From the NCBI RefSeq assembly GCF_000212395.1, contig NC_015499.1:771501-835500 (forward strand): DNA of 64,000 nucleotides, given 5' to 3'. A program made the position numbers and the translations under genes. Below are positions 1 to 8,797 of the stretch, one piece after another. The notes under the pieces are model-generated. The model was given only the letters and a program-made list of their open reading frames with translations. It did not search any database and had not been told where the DNA came from. Source of the DNA: Thermodesulfobium narugense DSM 14796. Its GTDB lineage: Bacteria; Thermodesulfobiota; Thermodesulfobiia; Thermodesulfobiales; Thermodesulfobiaceae. Within the stretch, counting starts at the first letter, position 1; each line of letters begins with the position of its first letter.

Positions 1-1262
1 ATGGTTCAAGTATAAGAGGATTTCAGCAAATTGAAGAGAGCGACATGATCCTTATTCCAGATCTATCATCAGCCTTTGTAGATCCATTTTTTGACGACTT
101 AACTGTCAATATTATTTGTGATGTAAAAGAACCAATCATTTTGAGAGATTACCCAAAAGATCCAAGAGGCGTTGCAAGAAGAGCAGAAAACTATCTTAAA
201 ACAACAGGAATTGCAGATACTGCTTATTTTGGACCAGAGGCTGAATTTTTTATTTTTGATGACGTTAAGTACAAATATGATTCAAGAGGCGGTATGTTTT
301 CTATAGACTCAGTAGAAGCATGGTGGAACTCTGATAGAGAGGAAGAGCCCAACCTTGGTCATAAAATAAGAGCAAAAGAGGGTTATTTCCCATGTCCACC
401 AAACGATCAATTGCAAGATGTTAGATCGGAAATGGTTAAGGCAATGATGGAAGTTGGTCTTGAAATTGAAGTTCATCACCATGAAGTTGCGACTGCTGGA
501 CAAGTTGAAATTGATATAAGGTTTAATAATTTGCTAAGAATGGCCGATGATCTTATGAAATATAAATATGTTGCAAAAAATGTTGCAAGATCAAACGGAT
601 TAACAGTTACTTTTATGCCCAAGCCCCTATTTGGCGATAATGGTTCAGGCATGCACTGCCATCAAAGCTTGTGGAAAGGTGGAAAGCCTCTTTTCTACGA
701 TGAAAAGGGATATGCAGGGCTAAGCGACATTGCTTTGTGGTATATTGGTGGTCTTCTCAAGCATGCGAAATCCGTTCTCGCATTTGCTGCGCCTACTACA
801 AATTCATATAAGAGACTTGTGCCTCATTATGAAGCTCCAGTAAACTTGGCTTATTCACAGAGAAATCGTTCTGCCGCTATTCGTATTCCAATGTATACCG
901 CTAATCCAAAAGCTAAAAGAATAGAATTTAGACCACCTGATCCATCTGCAAATCCATATCTAGCTTTTTCGGCAATGCTAATGGCAGGTTTAGATGGAAT
1001 AGAAAACAAAATTGACCCAGGCAAGCCTCTTGATAAGAATATTTATGATTTGCCGCCAGAAGAAGCAAAAAATATTCCTTCAGTTCCCGGTTCTTTAGAT
1101 GAGGCTCTTGATGCACTTGAGGCTGATCACGAATATCTTTTGAAAGGTGGGGTTTTTTCGAAGGGGTTAATAGAATCATACATTAAATTTAAAAGAACTC
1201 AGGCTAAAGAGGTAGCCATAAGGCCTCACCCTTATGAATTTGTTACTCTTTTTGATATCTAA
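1..1262 (+). CDS. glnA: Glutamine synthetase type I-beta, 5' end cut by window
   Basis: Catalyses ATP-dependent glutamine formation from glutamate and ammonia in the cytosol. The reading frame is open from base 3 and starts inside the conserved DGSSIRGF region, so roughly the first 50 residues lie outside the window. Visible family features include [10 protein letters not shown] near the start, [12 protein letters not shown] (ATP/ammonia site), the [17 protein letters not shown] stretch and a C-terminal IYDLPPEE. That last motif carries the tyrosine adenylylated in GSI-beta enzymes, so control by an adenylyltransferase is likely (family knowledge; no glnE in view). A hairpin terminator follows 32 bases after the stop codon, separating the gene from glmS. 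Confidence 0.97.
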   Translation, partial: GSSIRGFQQIEESDMILIPDLSSAFVDPFFDDLTVNIICDVKEPIILRDYPKDPRGVARRAENYLKTTGIADTAYFGPEAEFFIFDDVKYKYDSRGGMFSIDSVEAWWNSDREEEPNLGHKIRAKEGYFPCPPNDQLQDVRSEMVKAMMEVGLEIEVHHHEVATAGQVEIDIRFNNLLRMADDLMKYKYVAKNVARSNGLTVTFMPKPLFGDNGSGMHCHQSLWKGGKPLFYDEKGYAGLSDIALWYIGGLLKHAKSVLAFAAPTTNSYKRLVPHYEAPVNLAYSQRNRSAAIRIPMYTANPKAKRIEFRPPDPSANPYLAFSAMLMAGLDGIENKIDPGKPLDKNIYDLPPEEAKNIPSVPGSLDEALDALEADHEYLLKGGVFSKGLIESYIKFKRTQAKEVAIRPHPYEFVTLFDI

Positions 1263-1294
1263 ACAAAATCATTGTTAAATTAAAATTAATTGAA

Positions 1295-1329
1295 TTGGCA
1301 CTTGGTATAATTACCAGGTGCCAATTTTA
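1295..1329 (+). terminator. Hairpin terminator after glnA
   Basis: TTGGCACTTGGTA pairs with ACCAGGTGCCAA across a short TAAT-type loop, with one G-T pair, and is followed by TTTTA. It sits between glnA and glmS. Its loop also contains a strong -10 box (see the next entry). Confidence 0.75.
1303..1311 (+). promoter_or_regulatory. Extended -10 promoter for glmS inside the terminator loop
   Basis: TGGTATAAT is a perfect extended -10 element (TGnTATAAT). It lies in the loop of the glnA terminator, 44 bases upstream of the glmS start. No good -35 box is visible 17 bases upstream, as is usual for extended -10 promoters. Inferred from sequence alone. Confidence 0.5.
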
Positions 1330-1354
1330 TGTAAAGCTTTAGAAGGGAGATTAT

Positions 1355-3196
1355 ATGTGCGGAATAGTTGGTTATATAGGCAGTAAAAATTCAGCAGATG
1401 TAGTTCTGCACGGGTTAAAAAAGCTTGAATATAGGGGATATGATTCTGCAGGCATTGCTGTTGTAAATGAGTCTGGAGATCTTGACATTAGACATGCAGT
1501 AGGGAAAATTTTGTTTTTGGAAGACAACTTAAGAGATGCCCCCTTAAACGGTTTTTTAGGCATTGGCCATACTCGTTGGGCTACACATGGAGAACCATGT
1601 TTAAAAAATGCCCACCCTCAAGTAGATTGCACTTCTTCTATTGCTGTAGTTCACAATGGAATTATTGAGAATTATCTTGAACTTAAAGAAAATTTGTTAT
1701 CCAAAGGCCATATCTTTAAATCCGATACTGATACCGAGGTAATTGCCCATCTTGTAGAGGATTATCAGAAAACTTATAAAGACACCTTTACTTCATTTTT
1801 AAAAGCGCTGAATGATTTAAGGGGTGTTTTTGCTATTGCTCTTATTAATTCTAAAGAACCTGATAAAATTTTTGCTGCAAGACAATTTGCGCCTCTAATT
1901 TTAGGTCGTGGCGATGGTGAAAACTTTTTGGCATCTGATATACCAGCAATATTAAAATATACTAAAAGTGTATATATTATGAAAGATGGTGAAGTTGCAG
2001 TAATAAGTAGAAACGAAATAAACATTTTCGATATGGTTGGAAACATGATCAAGCCTAATTTTTTTGAAGTTAAGTGGAATGAAGAAGATGCTGAAAAGGG
2101 CGGCTTCGATCACTTTATGTTAAAAGAAATTTCTGAGCAACCTCTGGTTGTACAAGAAACAATTGGCCAAAGAGTTTTCTTTGAAAATGAATTTGAGCCA
2201 TATAAAGAAGAACTTCCAAAGGATATAGTAAGAGGAATTTCTAGAATTTGTTTTGTGGCATGCGGTACATCTTATCATGCTGCATTGATTGGAAAATTTT
2301 TAATGGAATATTTGGCAGATATGCCTTGTGAAGTTGATTACTCTTCAGAGTTTAGATATAGAAACGCAGCCGTAAATAACAGCGTTTTAACTATTGCAAT
2401 ATCCCAATCAGGTGAAACAGCTGATACTTTAGCTGCCATGAGAGAGGCTAAGAAAAGAGGTAGTTATGTTTTAGCTATTACTAATAGATTGGGTTCCACT
2501 GCAAATAGAGAAGCAGACTTTAGCATATTAACAAGAGCTGGTTTGGAAATTGGCGTTGCTGCTACCAAAACTTTTACTTCTCAATTGGTTACTCTGTACA
2601 TTCTAGCTCTCTATATGGGCAGTTGTAAGAGGAGTATTTCCAAAAAAATATTGGATGAGACACTTAGTTATCTTCTTGAGGTACCCAAAAGACTTGAAGA
2701 ATACTTTCCAAAGTTCTTAAACGATATTGAAAAAAGTGCAAAAATTTATTCTGGTTATAAAAATATGATTTTTATGGGTAGAGGCATTAATTACCCAGTT
2801 GCCCTTGAAGGTGCTTTAAAACTTAAAGAGATTTCATACATTCATGCTGAAGGATACCCTGCGGGTGAGATGAAACATGGACCCATAGCGCTTCTCGATC
2901 CTACTACACCTGTCTTAGCTATAGCTACAAGATCTGCTGTTACTTATGAAAAAGTTCTTTCAAATATTGAAGAGGCAAAGAGTAGAAGATCAAGAGTTGT
3001 GGCTCTGATTAGTGAAGGAGATAAGGATGCTGTTAATCTTGTAAACGATATCTTATATGTACCTGATGTACCTGAAATTGTTTCGCCAATTTATAATGTT
3101 GTTCCTTTGCAACTCTTTGCATATTATGCGGCGGTGTGGCTTTCTAGAGATCCAGATAAGCCAAGAAACCTTGCAAAATCAGTTACGGTGGAGTAA
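1355..3196 (+). CDS. glmS: Glutamine-fructose-6-phosphate aminotransferase
   Basis: Makes glucosamine-6-phosphate from fructose-6-phosphate and glutamine, the first step toward UDP-GlcNAc for peptidoglycan and lipid A. At 613 residues it has the usual length. It starts MCGIVGYIG, so the catalytic Cys2 of the N-terminal glutamine amidotransferase is present, followed by HTRWATHG and HNGIIENY. Two SIS sugar-isomerase domains follow (CGTSYHAALIGKFL, ISQSGETADTLAAM), and the protein ends LAKSVTVE, the normal GlmS tail. The start follows AAGGGAG. Only about 90 bases lie upstream, so there is no room for a glmS ribozyme. Confidence 0.98.
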   Translation: MCGIVGYIGSKNSADVVLHGLKKLEYRGYDSAGIAVVNESGDLDIRHAVGKILFLEDNLRDAPLNGFLGIGHTRWATHGEPCLKNAHPQVDCTSSIAVVHNGIIENYLELKENLLSKGHIFKSDTDTEVIAHLVEDYQKTYKDTFTSFLKALNDLRGVFAIALINSKEPDKIFAARQFAPLILGRGDGENFLASDIPAILKYTKSVYIMKDGEVAVISRNEINIFDMVGNMIKPNFFEVKWNEEDAEKGGFDHFMLKEISEQPLVVQETIGQRVFFENEFEPYKEELPKDIVRGISRICFVACGTSYHAALIGKFLMEYLADMPCEVDYSSEFRYRNAAVNNSVLTIAISQSGETADTLAAMREAKKRGSYVLAITNRLGSTANREADFSILTRAGLEIGVAATKTFTSQLVTLYILALYMGSCKRSISKKILDETLSYLLEVPKRLEEYFPKFLNDIEKSAKIYSGYKNMIFMGRGINYPVALEGALKLKEISYIHAEGYPAGEMKHGPIALLDPTTPVLAIATRSAVTYEKVLSNIEEAKSRRSRVVALISEGDKDAVNLVNDILYVPDVPEIVSPIYNVVPLQLFAYYAAVWLSRDPDKPRNLAKSVTVE

Positions 3197-3201
3197 TAAA
3201 A

Positions 3202-4119
3202 GTGGATGAGTCTCATCATTACCATCATCATGAACACGTTCATGATATATCTAATGTAAAAGCTATAAATTTATATTTAGTTATACTACTAAATTTTGGA
3301 ATAGCTTTTTTTGAAATAATCGGTGGAATTTTTTCTGGAAGTGTCTCTCTTTTTTCTGATGCAATGCATAATTTTAGCGATGGCATCTCAGTGTTTATTA
3401 GCTATATTGCATTGAAGGTTCAAAACAAGAAAAATGATGAAAAGAGGACGTTTGGGTATAAAAGATCTGGTATTGTTTCGGCTTTTATTAATTCACTGGC
3501 TTTAATACTCATATCTTTATTTATTTTTAAAGAAGCCTATGAAAAATTTTTACATCCATCAAATATTAATAGCTCAGTTATAATTTCTGTTGCTTTTCTG
3601 GCTATATTTGCCAATTCTTTAGGAGTTTTTTTGCTTTATAAGGGATCTAAAGAAGACATGAATATCAAGTCTTCTTACTTACATCTTTTAGGGGATACGC
3701 TTTCATCTATTGGAGTTGTGGTAGCTGGAGTTTTAATATTTTTCTTTCACATAAATTGGGTTGATCCTTTAATAGGTGCATTAATTAGTTTATATATCTT
3801 AAAAGAAAGCTTTGATATTCTAAAGAGATCTACAAACATCTTATTCGAAGGCGTTCCAAACAATATAGACGTTTATAAAATTGTTGAAGAATTAAAAAAG
3901 ATAGATGGAATTAAAGACATTCATCACGTTCATATATGGTGCTTGAATGAAAAGAATATTAATTTTGAGGCACACGTTAATATTGAAGATGTGATGGTTA
4001 GCCAGACAAAGAAAACGCTTGTTGAAATTGAAGAAAAGCTAAAAAAGTTTGGCATTAATCACGTAACAATTCAATTTGAACATAATTTTTGCAATGGTAT
4101 TGGGGTAATTAAAAATTGA
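3202..4119 (+). CDS. Cation diffusion facilitator (CDF) metal exporter
   Basis: Probably exports Zn2+ or a similar divalent metal in exchange for protons at the inner membrane. It has 305 residues. A histidine-rich N-terminus (HHYHHHEHVHD), about six membrane segments between residues 20 and 210 and the SDAMHNFSD metal-site motif of segment II are all visible. A C-terminal cytoplasmic domain holds HHVHIWCLNEKNINFEAH, typical of CzcD/ZitB proteins. The start is GTG, eight bases after GGTGGAG, which overlaps the end of glmS, so the two are probably cotranscribed. Metal specificity cannot be read from sequence. Confidence 0.9.
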   Translation: MDESHHYHHHEHVHDISNVKAINLYLVILLNFGIAFFEIIGGIFSGSVSLFSDAMHNFSDGISVFISYIALKVQNKKNDEKRTFGYKRSGIVSAFINSLALILISLFIFKEAYEKFLHPSNINSSVIISVAFLAIFANSLGVFLLYKGSKEDMNIKSSYLHLLGDTLSSIGVVVAGVLIFFFHINWVDPLIGALISLYILKESFDILKRSTNILFEGVPNNIDVYKIVEELKKIDGIKDIHHVHIWCLNEKNINFEAHVNIEDVMVSQTKKTLVEIEEKLKKFGINHVTIQFEHNFCNGIGVIKN

Positions 4120-4144
4120 GTTAATGATACAATAACTATATATA
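4116..4144 (+). promoter_or_regulatory. Candidate promoter for nnr
   Basis: TTGAGT, a 17-base spacer, then TATATA. The -35 box overlaps the stop codon of the metal exporter and the -10 ends 21 bases before the next start codon. Moderate match to a housekeeping promoter. Confidence 0.4.
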
Positions 4145-4165
4145 AATTCCAAAGGGGGCTTTGAA

Positions 4166-5602
4166 ATGTTTGTTTTGAGCTCTTCAGATATCAGGTTTGA
4201 AGAGGAAAAGCTTTTCTCTATGGGGCAGACTCCTTTAGCTCTTATGAGTATTGTAGGGGCAATGAGTGCATTAAAGTTTATAGAAGATTTTAAAAATGTG
4301 TGCAAAGTTGTGGCTGTCTGTGGTAAAGGCAATAATGCAGGAGATGCGCTTGCTTTGCTTTATAATTTGAAGCTAAAAGGCTATGATTGTTCTATTTACC
4401 AACCTTGGGGTGCAGCAACTGAAGAATGCAGAGTTCAAAGAGAACTTTGCAGATCCTTGGGTATTGAAGAAACTTCGGATTTGAAAAGTGCTGATGTGAT
4501 TGTTGAGGGGCTTTTGGGGGTAGGCTTCTATGGAAATCTTAGAGAAGAGACTCTCAAATTAATAAGAGAAATAAACAACTTAAACAAGCCAATAGTTTCT
4601 ATGGATATACCAGCGGGTCTAAATTCAGATACTGGAGAGCCACAACCTGATGCAATTAGAGCTGCATATACTTATTCTATAGGCTTTCTTAAAAGAGGCT
4701 ATCTTTTCAGACAATCTTATGAATATACGGGTAAAGTAATTGTAATAGATATAGGATTTCCTCCTCCAGAAAACGGTTTAAAAATTTTTACCTCTTCTGA
4801 TGCAAAAACTCTAATTAAAAAGAAAGATGATTTTTCTCATAAAGTAGAAAAGGGTTCGCTTCTTGTTTGGGCAGGTTCGAAACAATATCCTGGAGCGCTA
4901 AGACTTTGTTTGGAAGGTGCTCTGAATATGGGCGTCGGCATGAGTTTTTCTATTGTAGAAGACGAGTTTTCAATTTTACCCCCTGAAACAATTCCTATTG
5001 CTGAAAGAGATTTTATATCCAATGAAATTGATGAAAAAATATCAAAAAAATTTAGGGCTGTATTAATAGGTCCTGGACTTACAAACAAAAGGGAAACCTT
5101 TATAAAGGAGTTTGTTTCAAAAACAAGTTTGCCATTAATTTTGGACGCAGATGCCTTATTTCCAGATATAGTGGATTTGATAAAGGATAAAGAAGTGGTT
5201 ATAACACCTCATGAAGGAGAATTTAGAAGAATATACAAGAATGATTCAGATAGAGTTGAAAGATTTGAAGCATTTCTTGAGCAATTTCCTAATATTACTT
5301 TAGTTCTTAAGGGTCCAAATACTCTGGTAGGGAAAGGCTCACAAAAATATGTAGTACCTATTGCGGATTGCGATCTGGCGGTAGCTGGCTCTGGAGATGT
5401 TTTAAGTGGCATGATAGGTGCACTTCTCTCCACTGGGTACGATACGCTTACCGCATCTCTTTTGGCAGTCTTTGTTCATGCAATAATTCCTGAAATTGCC
5501 AGACAAAAGAATATGAGAGTGACGAGATCTTCTGATTTAATAAAGCTTCTAAAAGCTTTGGGCGGATTTGAAAATATTATAGAAAGTTGCGACTTTATCT
5601 AA
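4166..5602 (+). CDS. nnr: Bifunctional NAD(P)H-hydrate epimerase / dehydratase
   Basis: Repairs damaged nicotinamide cofactors. The N-terminal YjeF_N half (about residues 1-205) epimerises NAD(P)H hydrates, and the C-terminal ribokinase-like half (about 215-478) dehydrates the S-epimer using a nucleoside phosphate. GKGNNAGDALALLYNL and MDIPAGLNSDTGEP mark the epimerase. VITPHEGEF, LKGPNTLVG and AGSGDVLSGMIGALLS mark the dehydratase active site. At 478 residues it has the usual fused length. A strong AAGGGGG site precedes the ATG. Confidence 0.93.
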   Translation: MFVLSSSDIRFEEEKLFSMGQTPLALMSIVGAMSALKFIEDFKNVCKVVAVCGKGNNAGDALALLYNLKLKGYDCSIYQPWGAATEECRVQRELCRSLGIEETSDLKSADVIVEGLLGVGFYGNLREETLKLIREINNLNKPIVSMDIPAGLNSDTGEPQPDAIRAAYTYSIGFLKRGYLFRQSYEYTGKVIVIDIGFPPPENGLKIFTSSDAKTLIKKKDDFSHKVEKGSLLVWAGSKQYPGALRLCLEGALNMGVGMSFSIVEDEFSILPPETIPIAERDFISNEIDEKISKKFRAVLIGPGLTNKRETFIKEFVSKTSLPLILDADALFPDIVDLIKDKEVVITPHEGEFRRIYKNDSDRVERFEAFLEQFPNITLVLKGPNTLVGKGSQKYVVPIADCDLAVAGSGDVLSGMIGALLSTGYDTLTASLLAVFVHAIIPEIARQKNMRVTRSSDLIKLLKALGGFENIIESCDFI

Positions 5603-5627
5603 ATAAATAACTTATGGAGGAATATTT

Positions 5628-6737
5628 ATGAAAACATTTTCTAATGTAGCGCCAAAGTCTCTTATCAGAAAAGATTTTGAACACCTCAAGTCTACAGTTC
5701 ACTTAATAGTAAACGATAAAGTAAAACCCTTAATATTAATTCAATCAATAGAAGGGCACTCCCATGAAGGGCACTCTGTTTTTAAAGGAGAAAAATTCCC
5801 GAATACATGTATGGAAGACATCGTATTGGCTTTAAATATGGATGTGGATGTAATTAAAAGAGAAAGACAGATGTTGATTGATGATATCAGAAAATGGTTT
5901 TTGGAATTGGAAGAGAAAGATTTAGATACTAGAAAGCCGTTATTAAATTCTTATGGAGAACCGCTACTTGGAATAACAATGTTTGAGAATATGCAAGTTT
6001 CTGTAAAGAGTGCTGTATTGGGATATATTTTAGCTGGTTTGATGGATGATATAAAGTATAGAGAAAAGGCTGAAGCAAAGTATAAAGTAAATATTGGGGG
6101 TGGTGATATTTATATCGTTGACAGAACAAAGATGGAAGAATTGGGTATCACTGGAGATATGTTAGCAAAGGGAGAGAATGAGAAAAATATTGAAGATTAC
6201 AAAAAGAAAGGTTTGATAGTCTCAAGTGATAAAATTATACCAGGTTCTAACGTAATAGTTTCTCACTATATCAGACATAAAAAAGGACCAGGTCTATCGG
6301 ATGATGCAGCTTTGCTCTCTGCAGGTTTTTTGTCTATATTCAAAAAAAGAGACGTATCTGCGCTTATTGGTGCTTTTTTGGCCGATTCGGTAGATACCTT
6401 AGATAAATTTTCTGATAGGATAGTGGAGCTTGGTCAGGATGAAGAGCTTGCCTTTGAGCTTATTTCAAAGTTTAAACAATTTGATCTTCGAGAAGACTTG
6501 CTTCTTAAATTTATATACTTGGCCAGCATTCCAGAGGATTTGAAGGGTAACGTTCCAGACAGTTCTATGAGACATTTTTTGCAAAAGGACGAAAAGGCAA
6601 AGATTTCAGAATTAGAAAGCCATATTGCATTTTTGCGTGGGGAAGAGGTTCCATCTATCCTTTTAGCATTTCAAGAGGTGCCAAGTTCTAAATTTTATAG
6701 TTATTACACTGAAAGACTGAAAGAGCTTGAGAAATAA
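5628..6737 (+). CDS. Hypothetical protein, 369 residues, family not recognised
   Basis: I do not recognise this protein. It begins with ATG after a strong GGAGG and ends 82 bases before a tRNA gene. It has no signal peptide or obvious membrane segment and is rich in charged helical stretches. Visible landmarks are IEGHSHEGHS (possible metal ligands, residues about 42-51), a glycine-rich NIGGGDIYIVDRTKM at about 160-175 and GPGLSDDAALLSAGFLSIF at about 223-242. It follows nnr by 25 bases and is probably in the same transcript. No function can be assigned. Confidence 0.8.
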   Translation: MKTFSNVAPKSLIRKDFEHLKSTVHLIVNDKVKPLILIQSIEGHSHEGHSVFKGEKFPNTCMEDIVLALNMDVDVIKRERQMLIDDIRKWFLELEEKDLDTRKPLLNSYGEPLLGITMFENMQVSVKSAVLGYILAGLMDDIKYREKAEAKYKVNIGGGDIYIVDRTKMEELGITGDMLAKGENEKNIEDYKKKGLIVSSDKIIPGSNVIVSHYIRHKKGPGLSDDAALLSAGFLSIFKKRDVSALIGAFLADSVDTLDKFSDRIVELGQDEELAFELISKFKQFDLREDLLLKFIYLASIPEDLKGNVPDSSMRHFLQKDEKAKISELESHIAFLRGEEVPSILLAFQEVPSSKFYSYYTERLKELEK

Positions 6738-6776
6738 ATTTTCTAGATTAATCTAAAATTTTGCGTCATATAAAAT

Positions 6777-6805
6777 TTGACAAATTTAAAATTTATTAGT
6801 AATAT
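6777..6805 (+). promoter_or_regulatory. Promoter for the tRNA-Lys/tRNA-Asn pair
   Basis: Perfect TTGACA, 17-base spacer, TAATAT. The predicted start point is a few bases before tRNA-Lys at 6819. This is one of the best promoter matches in the window. Confidence 0.7.
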
Positions 6806-6818
6806 ATTTATCCGTAGC

Positions 6819-6894
<76 letters not shown>

Positions 6895-6906
6895 AGTTGT
6901 GGAAGT

Positions 6907-6981
6907 TCCTCGGTAGCTCAAAGGTAGAGCAACCGGCTGTTAACCGGTAGGTTGTAGGTTCGAATCCTACCCGGGGAGCCA
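6907..6981 (+). tRNA. tRNA-Asn (anticodon GTT)
   Basis: 75 bases with encoded CCA. The acceptor TCCTCGG pairs with CCGGGGA (one T-G pair). The anticodon loop CTGTTAA between ACCGG and CCGGT gives GTT. It lies 12 bases after tRNA-Lys and is surely cotranscribed with it. Confidence 0.97.
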
Positions 6982-7297
6982 GGATATAATAGTTGTGAAA
7001 AACTCCTTTAAACTCCCTTTGGTCTTGTCCGTGCAGGAAATAATTTAATGGAATTAAAAGGATTTCTTTCCTCAATTCTTAATTGATTGCATGGAGCTTT
7101 CCATACCCAACTCAAAGAATTTTTAAAAAAGCTTGACCTTTTTGTTTTTTTACTACATATTATTATGTAATGTTGAGCAATAATAAATCTTGATATGTTA
7201 AAAAGGGGTCAAATCTTTGATGGAGGGCTTCGAGAAATAATGAACATTAAGGAAACCGAAATCGCCCGAACTCTAAATAAAATAAAAAGTTGGAAAG
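6982..7297. other. Intergenic stretch, start of the accessory island
   Basis: No convincing gene. A 24-codon open frame (7240-7314) starts MNIKETEIARTLNKIKSW and overlaps the next gene out of frame. It has no well-placed ribosome site and may be a remnant. TTGACC at 7133-7138 followed by a TATTAT run (7158-7166) could be a promoter for the methyltransferase gene, but the spacing is poor. Confidence 0.4.
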
Positions 7298-7777
7298 ATG
7301 AGTATGATAGATAGATACCTTTTAATGAAACCTTCTATTAGAGGTATATTTGAATGGGGCGTATTTATATTGGGAGGGTATTTAGCAGATTTCTATTTTC
7401 ATATATTGTTTTTACCCTTTAAGATATTTTTCACAGTTTTTGGTATTACACTTTTTATTTGTGGCATGCTTATTCATTGGTTGTCACATAAAGAACATAA
7501 GCAAGCTCATATGAAGGTGGAACATATAGAGAAAATAGTAACAGGAGGCATATATTCAAAGATAAGGCATCCAGGGTACTTAGGATTAATCTTAGCATAT
7601 TTTGGTTTATCATTTTTGTTTATCAATATGATACCAGTCGTTATTGCGATAGTATTATCAACTCTATACATTGTTACTGCTTTAAAAGAAGAAGAATATT
7701 TAATTAACAAATTTGGAAAAGATTATGAAGAATATATGAGGCGAGTACGGTGGAGATTTATACCAAAAATATTCTAA
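7298..7777 (+). CDS. ICMT/PEMT-type membrane methyltransferase
   Basis: A 159-residue membrane protein with about four hydrophobic segments. The C-terminal signature IRHPGYLGLILAYFG ... EEEYLINKFGKDYEEYMRRV is that of the isoprenylcysteine carboxyl methyltransferase / phospholipid methyltransferase superfamily (S-adenosylmethionine dependent). Bacterial members have diverse, mostly unknown substrates. The start could be ATG 7298 or the next ATG at 7304; only a weak GGAAAG precedes them. It lies in a 1.7-kb island of odd DNA between tRNA genes, beside a broken gene and an attC-like repeat, so recent acquisition is plausible. Confidence 0.8.
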   Translation: MSMIDRYLLMKPSIRGIFEWGVFILGGYLADFYFHILFLPFKIFFTVFGITLFICGMLIHWLSHKEHKQAHMKVEHIEKIVTGGIYSKIRHPGYLGLILAYFGLSFLFINMIPVVIAIVLSTLYIVTALKEEEYLINKFGKDYEEYMRRVRWRFIPKIF

Positions 7778-7942
7778 TGATGAGGCTTCAAACAACTTTC
7801 CTCTTCGCTTCGGTGTTATTGCACTCGGACAATATACAGGTATCTGGTTCTGGCTTAGAGCCCTCACCCAAATTCTTTGCATGGCTCGGAAATTCAGATA
7901 TTTCTAATCCATTAGGCGAATCCTTAGAGGAGATGACTAGAT

Positions 7943-8374
7943 GTGCAAGTAATATTTATGGATGAATCAGGTTATTCATTTAACTGGGAAGAGGATTCGG
8001 ATAATTAACGTTACTTTGTGCTAAGTGCGGTTTGTTTTCCCGTGTATCTTTCTGATATTAGTGATTATGGTATTTGTATCTGGGATCAAAATAAACGGAT
8101 TGAGGATGATCTCCAAAGTAGTGCTATTAACCTTTTTCGAGAAGGAAGTGACTTCATTTCCTTCTAGATGAAGATTGACCGAATTATCGAATTTCATTCG
8201 GGTCGATCAAAAAACTCTATTGGTCTACAAATCACCGATTTCTTTGCAACAATGACTTATTCTTATAATAAAGATGGGAAACCATCGCCATGTGAGTGGT
8301 GGGATAAGTTAGAGTTATCACTATATCGAAAAGATGGGCAGCTTCAAGGTGTTGGATACAAGTACTTTCCATAA
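7943..8374 (+). pseudogene. Broken DUF3800-family gene
   Basis: One reading frame carries VIFMDESGYSF near the start, YFVLSAVCFPVYLS in the middle and HSGRSKNSIGLQITDFFA followed by EWWDKLELSLYRKDG at the end. These are hallmarks of DUF3800 proteins (N-terminal MDESG, C-terminal LQ(I/L)AD). The frame contains two stops, TAA at 8006 and TAG at 8165. It is about 143 codons against roughly 250 for the family, so an internal deletion is likely too. Base composition is less AT-rich than neighbouring genes. It is directly followed by the attC-like repeat. Confidence 0.7.
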
Positions 8375-8391
8375 AGGTGAATATACAGGTT

Positions 8392-8480
8392 CGCCTAACG
8401 CAGCATAAAAGGTTAGTGCCTGCTAGCACCCATCCAGATTTTTGCTTCAAAATAATTTTTTATGATAGAACCGTTAGGCG
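8392..8480. repeat. attC-like inverted repeat (possible integron cassette site)
   Basis: CGCCTAACG at 8392-8400 and its exact reverse complement CGTTAGGCG at 8472-8480 bracket a roughly 70-base interior. The arms contain GCCTAAC and GTTAGGC, matching the RYYYAAC / GTTRRRY consensus of integron attC sites. ATAAAA after the left arm can pair with TTTTAT before the right arm, giving the inner pairing expected of attC. It begins 17 bases after the DUF3800 pseudogene, where a cassette attC would sit. No integrase gene is in the window. Confidence 0.45.
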
Positions 8481-8501
8481 GCAAATTATTGAGGATAAAA
8501 T

Positions 8502-8552
8502 ATGAGAATTAATAAATTAGAATTGGAAAATTTTAGAGGTAATAATGTTTAA
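8502..8552 (+). pseudogene. 17-codon N-terminal remnant of an AAA/RecF-like ATPase
   Basis: ATG after TTGAGGA opens a frame reading MRINKLELENFRG before a stop. This is the stereotyped first strand of RecF/SMC/OLD-type ATPases (family knowledge). The rest is missing. The following bases to 8580 form an imperfect inverted repeat with this stretch (AATTGGAAAATTTTAGAGGT against a later ACCTC...TTCTCCAATT). Confidence 0.4.
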
Positions 8553-8667
8553 CCTCTTTAGGTTTTAAAATTCTCCAATTTACTCAAAATTTTTTCATAT
8601 CATAATGACAAAATCATCTTCTTATTATGGGGTAAGCACTGTCCCTTAATAATAAAAAAATTAACTG

Positions 8668-8696
8668 TTTACAAATTTTTAAAAAATTGGTAGAAT
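8668..8696 (+). promoter_or_regulatory. Promoter for tRNA-Tyr, tRNA-Thr and tuf
   Basis: TTTACA, 17-base spacer, TAGAAT; the predicted start is just ahead of tRNA-Tyr at 8710. A tRNA-tRNA-tuf transcript is known from other bacteria (E. coli tufB), so this promoter probably drives all three. Confidence 0.65.
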
Positions 8697-8709
8697 TTTA
8701 ATCGCAGTT

Positions 8710-8794
8710 GGGGAGGTACCCAAGTGGCCAACGGGGGCGGACTGTAAATCCGCTGGCACCGCCTTCAAAGGTTCGAATCCTTTCCTCCCCACCA
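8710..8794 (+). tRNA. tRNA-Tyr (anticodon GTA)
   Basis: 85-base class II tRNA with a long variable arm and encoded CCA. The acceptor GGGGAGG pairs with CCTCCCC. The anticodon arm CGGA-CTGTAAA-TCCG gives GTA. Confidence 0.96.
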
Positions 8795-8797
8795 TGA

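Noticed and set aside
1263-1354. glmS ribozyme upstream of glmS
   Set aside because: Only 92 bases separate the genes, a terminator fills part of them and no ribozyme core motif is visible.
7750-7965. 71-residue plus-strand open frame after the methyltransferase gene
   Set aside because: Overlaps the methyltransferase out of frame and resembles no protein; probably chance in the decayed island.
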